A DNA stretch of 64,000 nucleotides, taken from NCBI GenBank assembly GCA_038757905.1, contig JBCDGG010000002.1:13365-77364 (forward strand), written 5' to 3'. The notes beneath the pieces are model-generated. The model saw only the letters and a program-made list of their open reading frames with translations, did no database searches and was not told the DNA's origin. Positions 25,434-33,888 of this stretch are shown here, piece after piece (the stretch's first letter is position 1; each line of letters starts with the position of its first letter). The stretch is from HLUCCA09 sp038757905. GTDB taxonomy: Bacteria; Pseudomonadota; Alphaproteobacteria; Rhodobacterales; Rhodobacteraceae. The translations under genes were made by a program, and so were the position numbers.

Positions 25434-26060
25434 TCAGGTGTAGCCCGTGAAGAGCAGGCCGGATTTGGGCACTGTGTGGACGTCGCAGCGGGCGAACCCG
25501 GCCTCGGTGGCGTAGCCTGTCAGGTCTTCGGGGCTGTCGAAGCGCATGCGGCGCGCAATCGGGCCGAAGGCGAGCCGGACCATCCGCTCCATCTCCGGCG
25601 GTGCGGTGAAAATCACGGCGCGTCCGCCCGGCGCCAGAACGCGCGCGAAGCCGCGCAGGGTTGCGACGGGGTCTGGCATGAAGAAAAAGGCGTTCAGGCA
25701 GGCCAGCTTTGTATAGCTGGCGCGCTCGAAGCCGAGCTGTGCCGCATCGCTCTCCACGAGGGACAGCCGGCCCTCGGCGATGGCGCGCGCGTTTCTCCGG
25801 CGCGTCTCGGCAAGCATCTGGGCGCTGTGATCCAGGGCAACGGCGGTACAGCCGCTGTCCAGGGCCTGCTCCATGAACACGCCGGCGCCGCAGCCCACCT
25901 CCAACAGACGGTCCTGGGGCCCGAGCTCGAGCCGCTCCAGTGCAAGCCGAAAGCTAAGCGCGTGCCCGACCGGATTGCGGTAGAGCATGCGCCCCAGAGC
26001 ACCGGACGGGCGGCGTGCCAGCCTGTCCGTCAGCCAGTCGCCGAGACCGGGCGCCATCAT
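25434..26060 (-). CDS. Class I SAM-dependent methyltransferase in uptake operon
   Basis: 208-residue cytoplasmic protein. Motif I, LEVGCGAGVFMEQALDSG, binds SAM, and VALDHSAQMLAETRRRNA supplies the acidic post-I residue. FARVLAPGGRAVIFTAPPEME is the usual motif III region. It sits between the TonB-dependent receptor gene (one base away) and the binding-protein gene, so it is in the same transcript. Possible roles are modification of the imported chelate or of a biosynthetic intermediate; either is inference. The target atom cannot be predicted. Confidence 0.75.
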   Translation of the reverse strand: MMAPGLGDWLTDRLARRPSGALGRMLYRNPVGHALSFRLALERLELGPQDRLLEVGCGAGVFMEQALDSGCTAVALDHSAQMLAETRRRNARAIAEGRLSLVESDAAQLGFERASYTKLACLNAFFFMPDPVATLRGFARVLAPGGRAVIFTAPPEMERMVRLAFGPIARRMRFDSPEDLTGYATEAGFARCDVHTVPKSGLLFTGYT

Positions 26061-26061
26061 C

Positions 26062-28143
26062 CTAGAACCTTGCCGTGAAGTTGACGCCCACGGTTCGCCC
26101 GGGCGCAGCCACCCCGAACTCGGCGAACCCGAAGTCGAAATAGTTGGTCAGCGCGCGCTCGTCGGTGAGGTTGTCGACGAACAGCTCGGCCGACCAGATC
26201 TCGCCAGCCAATCCGATCCGGGCATCGACGATGGTCGTGGCCTCCTGCTTGAAGGCATTGCTTGGATTGAAGAAGAAGCCGCTTTGATACTGCAGGTCCA
26301 GGCCGGTGCTGAAGATCAGGCCGTTGCCCACGGGCTGCTGCCAATCCACGCTCGCGCTGAAGGTATGCTCCGGCGTGTAGACCAGCCGGTTGCCATCGTA
26401 CTCCGCGCCGGTCGTCGGGTCGCGAAAGCTCTGATAGGTCGCATCGGTGTAGCCATAGCTGGCCCCGAGCCAGAGCCCGTCGGTGGCTTCGTAGCGCCCC
26501 TCCAGCTCGATCCCGCGCGCCCGGGACTCCGCCGCGTTCTCGATCAGGCGGATGGTGGGCGAGACATTCACGCGCACCTGCTGGTTCTCCCAATCGGTTG
26601 CGAAAACGGTCGCGCCGAAGAACGCCCGCCCGTCGGCGGAGGCGAAGCGATAGCCAAGCTCGATCGAGTTGGTCGTTTCCGGGTCGTAGACATTGGCGCC
26701 CCCGTCGGGATCCAGAAACGGGCTGATCCCGCCGGACTTGAACCCGCGCGCGATCCGGCCATAGACCCGCTGCTGATCGTCGATGGCGTAGCTCAGCGCC
26801 AGTTCGGGCGAGAAGGCGGTGAAGGTCTGGTCGGCGGTGGCAACCCCCGTTGCGCCGAAGAACCCCGTGCCCGAGGGGCTCGTGATCTCGGAGCGGGTTT
26901 CCTTGCGGTCATTGGTGTAGCGCAGGCCTGCCGAAAGCTCCCACCCCGGCGCGAACTCCCAATCGACAGATCCGTAAGCGGCCAGCGAGGTGTTCTGCTG
27001 GTCGAACAGGCCCGCGCTCCATTGCGAGCGGGGGAAGCTCGTCAGATCGAAGCGTTGTTCGGCTTCAAAGTCTTCGTAGAAGGCGTAGAGGCCGACGAGC
27101 CAGTCGAGCGGGCGGTCGCCGGTAGATGCCAGGCGAAACTCCTGACTGAACTGCGTTTGGTCTTCGATCTGGCCCTGGCCCAGTTGGTCGGCGCCCGTGA
27201 AATCCCCGTCGAGGAAGATCTCCAGCTCGTGGGCGCGCCAGCCGGTAATCGACGTCAGGGCAAAGTCGCCGAAATCGTGATCGATGCGCAGCGACAGTCC
27301 GCCATTGCGCACCTCGGCCTCCGGCAAGAAGTCGTGCGTCGCCTCCAGGTCGAGCGCATCGTCGATCAAGGCGAACCAGAGCCCGCCATCGCTGTCATCG
27401 CGGTTGTAGTCGGCGGTGAACTTGAACGTGGTGTCGTCCGTAAGCTCGCCGGCCAGAGTGATGCGGCCCAGCAACGTGTCGATGTCGCCGACATAGTCGC
27501 CGTTGAACGTGTTGGTAACATAGCCGTCGGACCGGCGGGCCTGCACCGCGGCGCGCACAGCCACCCTATCGGACAGGGCGGTTTCGTAGGTGAGTTGCGC
27601 CAGCGCGCCACCGTCGTCGGAGACGCCGAAGGTCAATGCGCTTTCGCCCGTTCCATCCGGCGTGGGCGTGATCAGGTTGACCGCGCCGCCGATGGTGTTC
27701 TTGCCGAGCAGCGTCGCCTGGCTGCCCCGTGCGATCTCGATCCGGTCGAGATCCAGCGTGAAATCGCGGTAGGAGAAAGGCCGGGGGACGTAGACGCCGT
27801 CAATGTAGAGACCGACCGCGGATTGCCTGTCCACGCCCCCGTCGATGCCGAGCGAGGTGATACCCCGGATGGTCAGCGGCCCGCCCTGATCGTTGAAGAA
27901 GACGTTGGGCGCAAACCGCACGGCGCGCTCCAGCGTGTCGCTGCGCCCGGGCGCGGTCTGCGCACCGTCCACGACCGTGGCCGCGATGGGCGCATCGAGG
28001 GCGCTTTGCTCACGCAGTCGCGTCGTCAGCACGATCGGGTCCAGCGCGAAGGCCTCGTTGTCCTGTGCCATGGCTGGCACCGATCCGCCCGCGGCGGCAA
28101 GCCCCGCAAGCACGCTTGCAATAGATCCGACCCTGCTCGACAT
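26062..28143 (-). CDS. TonB-dependent outer-membrane receptor
   Basis: 693-residue receptor. The signal peptide (SSRVGSIASVLAGLAAAGGSVPAMAQ) is followed by a TonB-box-like DPIVLTTRL and a plug domain (about residues 40-160: AVRFAPNVFFNDQGGPLTIRGITSLG, IEIARGSQATLLGKNTIGGAVNLIT). The beta-barrel runs to the C-terminal FGVAAPGRTVGVNFTARF, ending in Phe as expected for outer-membrane insertion. The ATG at 28143 gives the signal peptide; an upstream in-frame start at 28188 adds 15 unlikely residues. It is expected to import an iron chelate or similar ligand for the downstream ABC system. Specificity is not assignable from sequence by eye. Confidence 0.9.
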   Translation of the reverse strand: MSSRVGSIASVLAGLAAAGGSVPAMAQDNEAFALDPIVLTTRLREQSALDAPIAATVVDGAQTAPGRSDTLERAVRFAPNVFFNDQGGPLTIRGITSLGIDGGVDRQSAVGLYIDGVYVPRPFSYRDFTLDLDRIEIARGSQATLLGKNTIGGAVNLITPTPDGTGESALTFGVSDDGGALAQLTYETALSDRVAVRAAVQARRSDGYVTNTFNGDYVGDIDTLLGRITLAGELTDDTTFKFTADYNRDDSDGGLWFALIDDALDLEATHDFLPEAEVRNGGLSLRIDHDFGDFALTSITGWRAHELEIFLDGDFTGADQLGQGQIEDQTQFSQEFRLASTGDRPLDWLVGLYAFYEDFEAEQRFDLTSFPRSQWSAGLFDQQNTSLAAYGSVDWEFAPGWELSAGLRYTNDRKETRSEITSPSGTGFFGATGVATADQTFTAFSPELALSYAIDDQQRVYGRIARGFKSGGISPFLDPDGGANVYDPETTNSIELGYRFASADGRAFFGATVFATDWENQQVRVNVSPTIRLIENAAESRARGIELEGRYEATDGLWLGASYGYTDATYQSFRDPTTGAEYDGNRLVYTPEHTFSASVDWQQPVGNGLIFSTGLDLQYQSGFFFNPSNAFKQEATTIVDARIGLAGEIWSAELFVDNLTDERALTNYFDFGFAEFGVAAPGRTVGVNFTARF

Positions 28144-28262
28144 ACGCCCACCGTCCCGAAGCAAACCCTGTTCGGCGCCCATGTGCACCAGAGGGGTGCC
28201 GCAGACTCAACAGCGGGTCCTTTCGGGATCCGGCACGACGCTTTCGGGATCGGTGCACAGGG

Positions 28263-29090
28263 TCAGTGCGCCCGCAGATCGCGCGGCGTCTGGCCGAAAC
28301 GTGCGCGGATCGCGGTCGACAGATGCGCGGGGCCATAGCCGATCGCATGGGCCACTTGATTGACGGTGAGATCCCCGTCCTGCAGGAGGCGCTTGGCGAG
28401 CAGCAGCCGCTCTTCCTTGATGAAGGCGTAGAGCGGCTGCCCGTAGAGGCGCCGAAACCCGTCGCTCAGCCCGCGCACGCTCAGGCCCACGGCACGGGCC
28501 AGTTCGGGGACGCTGGGGGGATCGTCGAGCCGGGCCATCGCCCGGTCGCGCGCCTCGCGCACGGCGCGTACCTCGCGCGGCGACATGTCGGTTCGGGGCG
28601 GCGGGGCCGGCTCGGCGGACATGACGGCCAGCATTTCCATCGCCTTCGAGGCCAGAAAGAAGCGCCGCCCCAGCCCGGTATGGGCCGTCGTCTCCATCCG
28701 GCGCGCAAGCGCGGCGATCAGGGCCGAGCGGCCCCGCGACAGGCCCGCATTGGCCGGGGCCGACGGGCCGTGCAGCATCAGGCTTGCGGTGTCCTCGTCG
28801 TCAGTAAGGTCCGCCATGTCATCGAACCCGATATGGACGAACACCGCGCTGCACGCGCCGTCCACCTTGGTGACATGCTCGATCTCCTCGGACTCGGTGA
28901 TGCAGAACGCGCCATGCGTGCCAGGGTCCCAATGCTCCGTCGTGCCATCCTCCCGGGTGATGCGCAGCCTGCCGGAATTGAGCACGCCCGCCCAGATGCC
29001 GACGGGCAAACGCGAACGCCAATGGGTGGCGGCGGGCAGGATCTCCTGGGAAAGAAACACCGTCAGTCCGGCAGCATGCACCTGTTCCAT
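28263..29090 (-). CDS. AraC family regulator of the uptake operon
   Basis: 275-residue regulator with a C-terminal AraC/XylS double helix-turn-helix (about residues 180-275: SVPELARAVGLSVRGLSDGFRRLYGQPLYAFIKEERLLLAKRLL, then VNQVAHAIGYGPAHLSTAIRARFGQTPRDLR). The N-terminal half is a putative ligand-binding domain, reminiscent of PchR-type regulators that sense an iron-siderophore. It is on the same strand just upstream of the receptor gene (119-base gap), so it may control that gene. Signal molecule unknown. Confidence 0.85.
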   Translation of the reverse strand: MEQVHAAGLTVFLSQEILPAATHWRSRLPVGIWAGVLNSGRLRITREDGTTEHWDPGTHGAFCITESEEIEHVTKVDGACSAVFVHIGFDDMADLTDDEDTASLMLHGPSAPANAGLSRGRSALIAALARRMETTAHTGLGRRFFLASKAMEMLAVMSAEPAPPPRTDMSPREVRAVREARDRAMARLDDPPSVPELARAVGLSVRGLSDGFRRLYGQPLYAFIKEERLLLAKRLLQDGDLTVNQVAHAIGYGPAHLSTAIRARFGQTPRDLRAH

Positions 29091-29804
29091 TCGCTTGTCC
29101 TTCTTCGAAGACCAAGCTGGCTCGGGCGCCCGACTAGCAAGTCACTGCCATTTTCCTAGCCTACTCGGCGCATCATGGAAAGGGATCAGGGTCGGGCGTG
29201 CCCTGCACCGGCGCGAGCCCTGTGCGGGGGCGGCAGTTGCCGCGGTGCGCGTGCCTCTTGGAGGTCTCGTTGGATTGGTTCCTCCCGATGCCCGGCCCAA
29301 GCCGCTGCTGTCCGCGCCCAGTGCGATGTGCTGGCACACGGCAGCTGACGATCCTCGACCTAGCGCGAAACGGACTTTCGCGGGACAGAGTAATTCCATC
29401 GGAGGCATGGGGCTTGAGTCATCGGTGCCGTGTTACTCGCGGGGCCGCGCCGCGTGGTGGCGCAAACACCTGGGGCCGGTCCATGCACACTACCGCCAGC
29501 AAAAGCTCCGCCGCGGACTTGGGGGGTGTCGGCGTGCAATCGCACCGAATACCGCACCTGTTCTGCGAGGGGCCTGCGCCCCCCTGCTGTAGAATAGTGC
29601 CGCTCACTCCGTGCCGTGCCCGATCCGAACGTATCGCAGGGACGGATCGGCTCACCGCGAAGTCGGGCACGGATCGCTCCGCCTGTCCGCCCCATCGCAC
29701 GCCGCGTACGCAATGCGACTGCCCGTTGGCCGGGTCGCGGATCAAGGCTATGCGAGCGTCGGACGTCTTGAGATCCGGCGGCACTGTGGCCCCGCGGCCC
29801 CGGC
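29091..29804. other. Gene-free gap of about 710 bases
   Basis: No supported gene. Open frames of up to about 220 codons on both strands here have no recognisable motifs, atypical composition (many Arg, Pro, Cys) and no convincing ribosome sites. The AraC gene promoter must lie at the left end, near the relatively AT-rich stretch at 29137-29165. The rest may be decayed sequence. Confidence 0.4.
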
Positions 29805-30629
29805 TCACCGCACCATGGTGGCCCGGTCCCAATCTGCGTAGTGCGGGGTGCCTTCGGTGACGATCTCGCCGGAATACCCGAACTCGACCATATGGACGAT
29901 GGTGGAGGTGTCATTTGCAAAGACCACGGAATAGGCCTCGGGCAGCGCCGCGGTGGACAGAAGCCGTGTCGCGCCGAAGCTCGGCCACCCGGCATGGTTC
30001 GTGCCCCGGGGCGCGCTGAAGGGAATACCCTGGATCGACCCTGACAGCGGCAGATGGCAATGCCCATGGAAGATGTGGCGGATCTTGCTGGCATGGGGTT
30101 CGATCACGTTCGCGAACCTGTCGGCGTCAAGGAGCATGATCTCATCCATCGGGGCGATCTGGGTGGCGACCGGGTTGTGGTGCATGAACAGCCATACCGG
30201 CCCGGCGCTGGCTTCCAGCTGCGCGGCGAGCCAGTCGGCCCGGATCTCACAGAACCGCCCGGCATGGGTTTCTGGCGCCCAGGTGTCCAGACAGATGGCA
30301 ATGCCGAGCGAGAGCGGCACAGTGTAGTGCACGAAACCGCCATCGCCCTTCAGCTCCGGGAACACCTCGAGCAGGGTCGCCCGATCGTCATGGTTGCCGA
30401 TCATCGGATGAAAAGGCATCGGCAGGTGCGCCGTCACCTCCATGAGCAGGGCATAATCGGCCGCGTCGCCCCAATCCGACAGGTCGCCGGTGATGAAGAG
30501 GGCCTCGGCGTCGGCATGGCCTTCCATCGCATGGGTCAGGGCCTTGGCGAAGTTGGCGTTCGGGTCACGTCCGCCGATGGTCTGGTCGGGGGTCGTCAGG
30601 TGAATGTCGGTGAAGTGCAGGATCTTCAT
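29805..30629 (-). CDS. Metallophosphodiesterase (GpdQ/CpdA-like, class III cyclic nucleotide PDE family)
   Basis: 274-residue calcineurin-like phosphoesterase. All five metal motifs are present in order: FTDIH near residue 7, ITGDLSDWGD, IGNHDD, FMHHNP and HGHCHLP. This is the binuclear-metal active site of GpdQ (glycerophosphodiester phosphodiesterase) and CpdA (cAMP phosphodiesterase). No signal peptide, so it acts in the cytoplasm. It is the last gene of the Ugp-like transporter operon, 60 bases after the binding-protein gene and beyond a perfect hairpin. That context favours hydrolysis of an imported phosphodiester. The ATG at 30629 is used; MSPMK from 30638 is possible. Substrate is inferred from context only. 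Confidence 0.82.
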   Translation of the reverse strand: MKILHFTDIHLTTPDQTIGGRDPNANFAKALTHAMEGHADAEALFITGDLSDWGDAADYALLMEVTAHLPMPFHPMIGNHDDRATLLEVFPELKGDGGFVHYTVPLSLGIAICLDTWAPETHAGRFCEIRADWLAAQLEASAGPVWLFMHHNPVATQIAPMDEIMLLDADRFANVIEPHASKIRHIFHGHCHLPLSGSIQGIPFSAPRGTNHAGWPSFGATRLLSTAALPEAYSVVFANDTSTIVHMVEFGYSGEIVTEGTPHYADWDRATMVR

Positions 30630-30647
30630 GGGGCTCATCCGGGAAAG

Positions 30648-30673
30648 GGCCCCGGACGCAATCGTCCGGGGCC
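30648..30673 (-). terminator. Perfect 11-bp hairpin after the binding-protein gene
   Basis: GGCCCCGGACG (30648-30658) and CGTCCGGGGCC (30663-30673) form a perfect stem with a CAAT loop. It lies between the stop of the binding-protein gene (30689) and the phosphodiesterase start (30629). Lacking a U-tract, it probably blocks 3' exonucleases or partly terminates, raising binding-protein mRNA over that of the phosphodiesterase. Confidence 0.65.
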
Positions 30674-30688
30674 GCAGATCGACGCTGA

Positions 30689-31948
30689 TCAGTCCAGCAG
30701 GTCCTGAACTTCTTCGCTCAGCTCTTCTTGCAGCTCGGTCATGTCCCCGAACTCGCCCGTCACGATGCCTTCGAGCCCGTCGTAGATCACCTGCGTGGCC
30801 GCAAGACCGTTGTCGCCGGGATAGGCCTGCCATTCGCGCAGGAGCGGCAATTGGCGCACGGCCGTCGCCTTTGCAGGGTTCTCGGCGTAGAAATCGGCAA
30901 GGATGATCTCGTTCGCGGCCTGGTTCGGCGGCATGTACCCGGTGGTGCGGGCCACATCCGCTGCGCCTTCGCCGGAGGTGATGAACTTCAGCCATGCCCA
31001 GGCGGCGGCCAGTTCCTCCGGGTCGTCCGAGGTTGAGGTGAGAAGCGCGGCATTGCCGCCCGCGGGCAGCCCCATCGGCCCGGATGCGGTCATCCCGGGA
31101 AACTCGTGCGTGACCAGTGTGAACTCGCCCATCGCCCGTTCGACGGCCCCGACGGCGGAGGTCGACCAGTACATCATGCCCAGATCGCCCGCCGAGAACG
31201 AGGCGAGGGCGGCCTTCCACTCCAGGTTCTGCATTTCGCAGCCCGAGAAGATGCCCTGCATCGTTTCGAGCGACGACAGGCCCTCGGGTGTGTCCAACTG
31301 GAAGTCGGTGCCGACAACGGTGGGCTTATCCTGAGACCACATGAGCGCCTGCAGGAACCAGTTGCCGGTGATGTTCCAGCCCCAGAACATGGGGTTGTCG
31401 ACGCCGGCATCGCGCAGCGCCACGCAAGCTTGCACAACCTCCTCCCACGTCGAGGGGAGGTTCGTGGCGTCGTAGCCGGCCTTGGCCATCACTTCCATGT
31501 TATAATAGCCGACCGGGAGCGAGATCGAGAACGGCAGGCCGTAGACCGCGCCGTCAAAAGTGCCCAGATCGAGCATCGCTTGATGATAGCCGTCCTTGGC
31601 GAAGTCGGCCTCGGCCGCGATGAAGGGCTCGAGCGATTTGGCGATGCCCTTTTCCACCAGAATCGCCTGTCGGTTCAGGCCCTGCATCGTCACGTCGGGC
31701 AGGGTGCCCGCAACGGCTTCACGCAGGATGGTATTGGTGCCGTCCTCGTAGGATTCGTAGGTCGCGCGCATCTTGATCTCGATGTTCGGATGCGCCGCGT
31801 AGAACTTCGGCAGGATCGCCTCGTAGGTCACGTCGAAGAGGTGGCTGTAGGGGTAGCCGAACTCGACGACGATCCTGTCGCCGTTGTCGTCTGCCGAGGC
31901 GGCGGTTGCGGCAAGGATAAGCCCCATTGCAGTCAGCATGCGTTGCAT
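30689..31948 (-). CDS. Ugp-like ABC transporter substrate-binding protein
   Basis: 419-residue extracytoplasmic solute-binding protein, family 1 (UgpB/MalE cluster). Signal peptide MQRMLTAMGLILAATAASAD. Mature segments: VVEFGYPYSHLFDVTYEAILPKFYAAHPNIEIKMR, GTLPDVTMQGLNRQAILVEKGIAKSLEPFI, a central MMYWSTSAVGAVERAMGEF, and GPMGLPAGGNAALLTSTSDDPE, the usual domain-closing region of UgpB-type proteins. The ATG at 31948 has AGGAG eight bases upstream. Hairpins flank the gene on both sides. Membership in an operon with a phosphodiesterase and beside the C-P lyase cluster suggests an organophosphorus ligand such as glycerol-3-phosphate, a glycerophosphodiester or a phosphonate. This is inference. 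Confidence 0.82.
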   Translation of the reverse strand: MQRMLTAMGLILAATAASADDNGDRIVVEFGYPYSHLFDVTYEAILPKFYAAHPNIEIKMRATYESYEDGTNTILREAVAGTLPDVTMQGLNRQAILVEKGIAKSLEPFIAAEADFAKDGYHQAMLDLGTFDGAVYGLPFSISLPVGYYNMEVMAKAGYDATNLPSTWEEVVQACVALRDAGVDNPMFWGWNITGNWFLQALMWSQDKPTVVGTDFQLDTPEGLSSLETMQGIFSGCEMQNLEWKAALASFSAGDLGMMYWSTSAVGAVERAMGEFTLVTHEFPGMTASGPMGLPAGGNAALLTSTSDDPEELAAAWAWLKFITSGEGAADVARTTGYMPPNQAANEIILADFYAENPAKATAVRQLPLLREWQAYPGDNGLAATQVIYDGLEGIVTGEFGDMTELQEELSEEVQDLLD

Positions 31949-32028
31949 TACTTTGCTCCTGTTGCGTGGGGCCCGGTGGTTTGGCAATTGGCGGACCCCA
32001 GTGATGATCCCCTTGCGGGACGTGTGAG

Positions 32029-32049
32029 GTGAGGCGCAGCGCGTCTCAC
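32029..32049 (-). promoter_or_regulatory. Stem-loop at permease stop, upstream of binding-protein gene
   Basis: GTGAGGCGC (32029-32037) and GCGTCTCAC (32041-32049) can form a 9-bp stem (one mismatch or wobble) with a 3-base loop, overlapping the permease stop codon and about 80 bases ahead of the binding-protein start. It would mark the 5' end of a processed binding-protein message. Confidence 0.4.
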
Positions 32050-32972
32050 TTCATTCCGGTCAGCGTGATCCCCTCTATGAAGCGGCGTTGGGCCAGCAGG
32101 AAACAGACGATCAGCGGGGTGACGATGATGCAGGCGGTCGCCATCATCGGGCCGAAATTGTCGCCGTCGGCATCGCCCTTGAACTCCCGCAGCCCGAGCG
32201 GCGGTGTGAACAGCTCGCGGTTGCCGGTGATCACGATGCGCGGCCAGAAATAGTCGTTCCAATGCGCCACGACGCTGAAGATCCCAAAGGCGAGCAGGGC
32301 CGGGATCGCCGTCGGCAGCATGACCTGCCAGATGATGCCGTACTCGCTCATCCCGTCCATGCGGGCCGCGTCGATCAGATCGTCCGGCACGGTCATGAAG
32401 AACTGGCGCATCAGGAAGATCCCGAAGACCGAAATGGTCCACGGGATCACCAGAGCCGCGTAGGTATTCGTGAGCCCCAGCTTGGCGAGCATGATGTAGA
32501 GCGGCAGCGCGATGGCATGGACGGGGATCAGCAGGCAGAAGAGCACCAGCCCGAACACAGCTTCCCGCCCCCAGAACCGCAGCTTCGCCAGCGCATAGGC
32601 GCAAGGAACCGCCACGAGCACCTGGATGAGAAAGATCGAGACCGTGACGATCACGCCATTCAGGAGATACCGCAGCAGCGGCGCCTTCTCGAACGCGGTG
32701 GCGTAGTTGTAGACGATGGGATTGACCATGCAGTCTTCGACGGCATTGCCCAGCTTGACGCAGAAATCGTCGCGGAACAGCTCCTGCGCGCCGAGGAACC
32801 CGCCGGTCTGCTGCATGATCTCGTGCGGGGCTTTCAGCGACAGGCTGACCATCGTGTAGAACGGCAGCAGCACGATGAGCGCGCCGAGGATGAGCACCGC
32901 ATGGGTAAGGGCCGCCCGCGTGCTGAAGCGGAAGGCGGTTGCCCGCGTGTCCGGAACCGAGGTGTCAGCCAT
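32046..32972 (-). CDS. Ugp-like ABC permease (UgpE/MalG type)
   Basis: 308-residue inner-membrane permease with six main helices. Features: HAVLILGALIVLLPFYTMVSLSLKAPHEIMQ at the N-terminus and the EAA coupling motif in DAARMDGMSEYGIIWQVMLPTAIPALLAFGIF (about residues 205-240). A long periplasmic loop near 55-110 includes DDFCVKLGNAVEDCMVNP with two cysteines that might form a disulfide. It overlaps the partner permease gene by eight bases. Forms a heterodimer with that partner. Confidence 0.88.
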   Translation of the reverse strand: MADTSVPDTRATAFRFSTRAALTHAVLILGALIVLLPFYTMVSLSLKAPHEIMQQTGGFLGAQELFRDDFCVKLGNAVEDCMVNPIVYNYATAFEKAPLLRYLLNGVIVTVSIFLIQVLVAVPCAYALAKLRFWGREAVFGLVLFCLLIPVHAIALPLYIMLAKLGLTNTYAALVIPWTISVFGIFLMRQFFMTVPDDLIDAARMDGMSEYGIIWQVMLPTAIPALLAFGIFSVVAHWNDYFWPRIVITGNRELFTPPLGLREFKGDADGDNFGPMMATACIIVTPLIVCFLLAQRRFIEGITLTGMK

Positions 32973-33888
32973 AATGTGTTCTCCGTTCCACGAGCCATCG
33001 TTGGATGAGCGTGAGCCCCATCACGAAGGCGAGGAAGATCACGGTGATCGCCGCCCCAATCCCCATGAGGTTCTGCTGGATCCCCTTTTCGTAGATCGCG
33101 AACATCATCACGTAGACGCTCTTGGAGGGGCCGCCGCCCTGCGGGTAGAACGCCTCCACCATGTCGAAGACCTGGAAGGAACGGATGAAGCTGATGGTGA
33201 CAACGAAGACAGTCGTCGGCCCGAGCATGGGCCACGTCACCAGACGGAACCGATCCAAGCCGCGCTTCGCGCCATCCATCTCCGCCGCGTCGTAGAGGGC
33301 GGGCGAGATAGAGGTGAGCCCGGCCAGATAGAGCACCATGTTGAAGCCGAAGCCCTGCCACACACCGATGAAGCTGACCGTCCAGATGGCATAGTCTCGG
33401 TCATTCAGCCAAAGCGGGAAGGTGCGCGCGCAACCTTCGGCGTACCAGGCCCACATTTCCAGAAACGTCCCGCAGCCATGCTCCAGCGTTGCATTGACGA
33501 TCCCGATGGTGGGATGAAAGGCGAACTCCCACACGATGGCCATGGCGATCAGGGCGGCCATGACGGGCAGGAAATAGATCGTCTTGTAAAGGTCGCCGAA
33601 GCGCCCGAGCGAGTGGATCAGCAACGCCGCGCCCAGGCCCAGCCCGACCGTCAGCGGCACGACAACGAAGACATAGCGGAACGTGGCAACGAACATCTTT
33701 TCGTAGGTCGAGCGCGTGAAGATGCGCTCGTAGTTTTCGAGGCCCACGAACTCCGCCCCCGGATTGCCGAGGGAATAGTCCGTCAGGCTGAGGCCCGCCG
33801 CGATGGCGATCGGGATCAATAGGATCACCACCATCAGGAACAGGGCAGGCCCGATGAACCACAGATGCGCCCGATCCTGCCGCATCAA
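32965..33888 (-). CDS. Ugp-like ABC permease (UgpA/MalF type)
   Basis: 307-residue permease. Begins MMRQDRAHLWFIGPALFLMVVILLIPIAIAAGLSLTDYSL, a MalF/UgpA type first helix, and carries the EAA loop ALYDAAEMDGAKRGLDRFRLVTWPMLGPTTVFVV (about residues 195-230). A large periplasmic loop (about 118-160) contains CGTFLEMWAWYAEGCARTF. It overlaps the ATPase gene by ATGA and the second permease gene by eight bases, consistent with a single transcript from the LysR intergenic region. Confidence 0.88.
   Translation of the reverse strand: MMRQDRAHLWFIGPALFLMVVILLIPIAIAAGLSLTDYSLGNPGAEFVGLENYERIFTRSTYEKMFVATFRYVFVVVPLTVGLGLGAALLIHSLGRFGDLYKTIYFLPVMAALIAMAIVWEFAFHPTIGIVNATLEHGCGTFLEMWAWYAEGCARTFPLWLNDRDYAIWTVSFIGVWQGFGFNMVLYLAGLTSISPALYDAAEMDGAKRGLDRFRLVTWPMLGPTTVFVVTISFIRSFQVFDMVEAFYPQGGGPSKSVYVMMFAIYEKGIQQNLMGIGAAITVIFLAFVMGLTLIQRWLVERRTHYG

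Noticed and set aside
25987..28338. A 783-codon open frame opposite the TonB-dependent receptor
   Set aside because: Antisense shadow of the receptor gene. No motif or ribosome site.
29419..29832. 137-codon minus-strand frame in the gap before the phosphodiesterase gene
   Set aside because: No motif or ribosome site; Arg-, Pro- and Cys-rich composition unlike real genes nearby.
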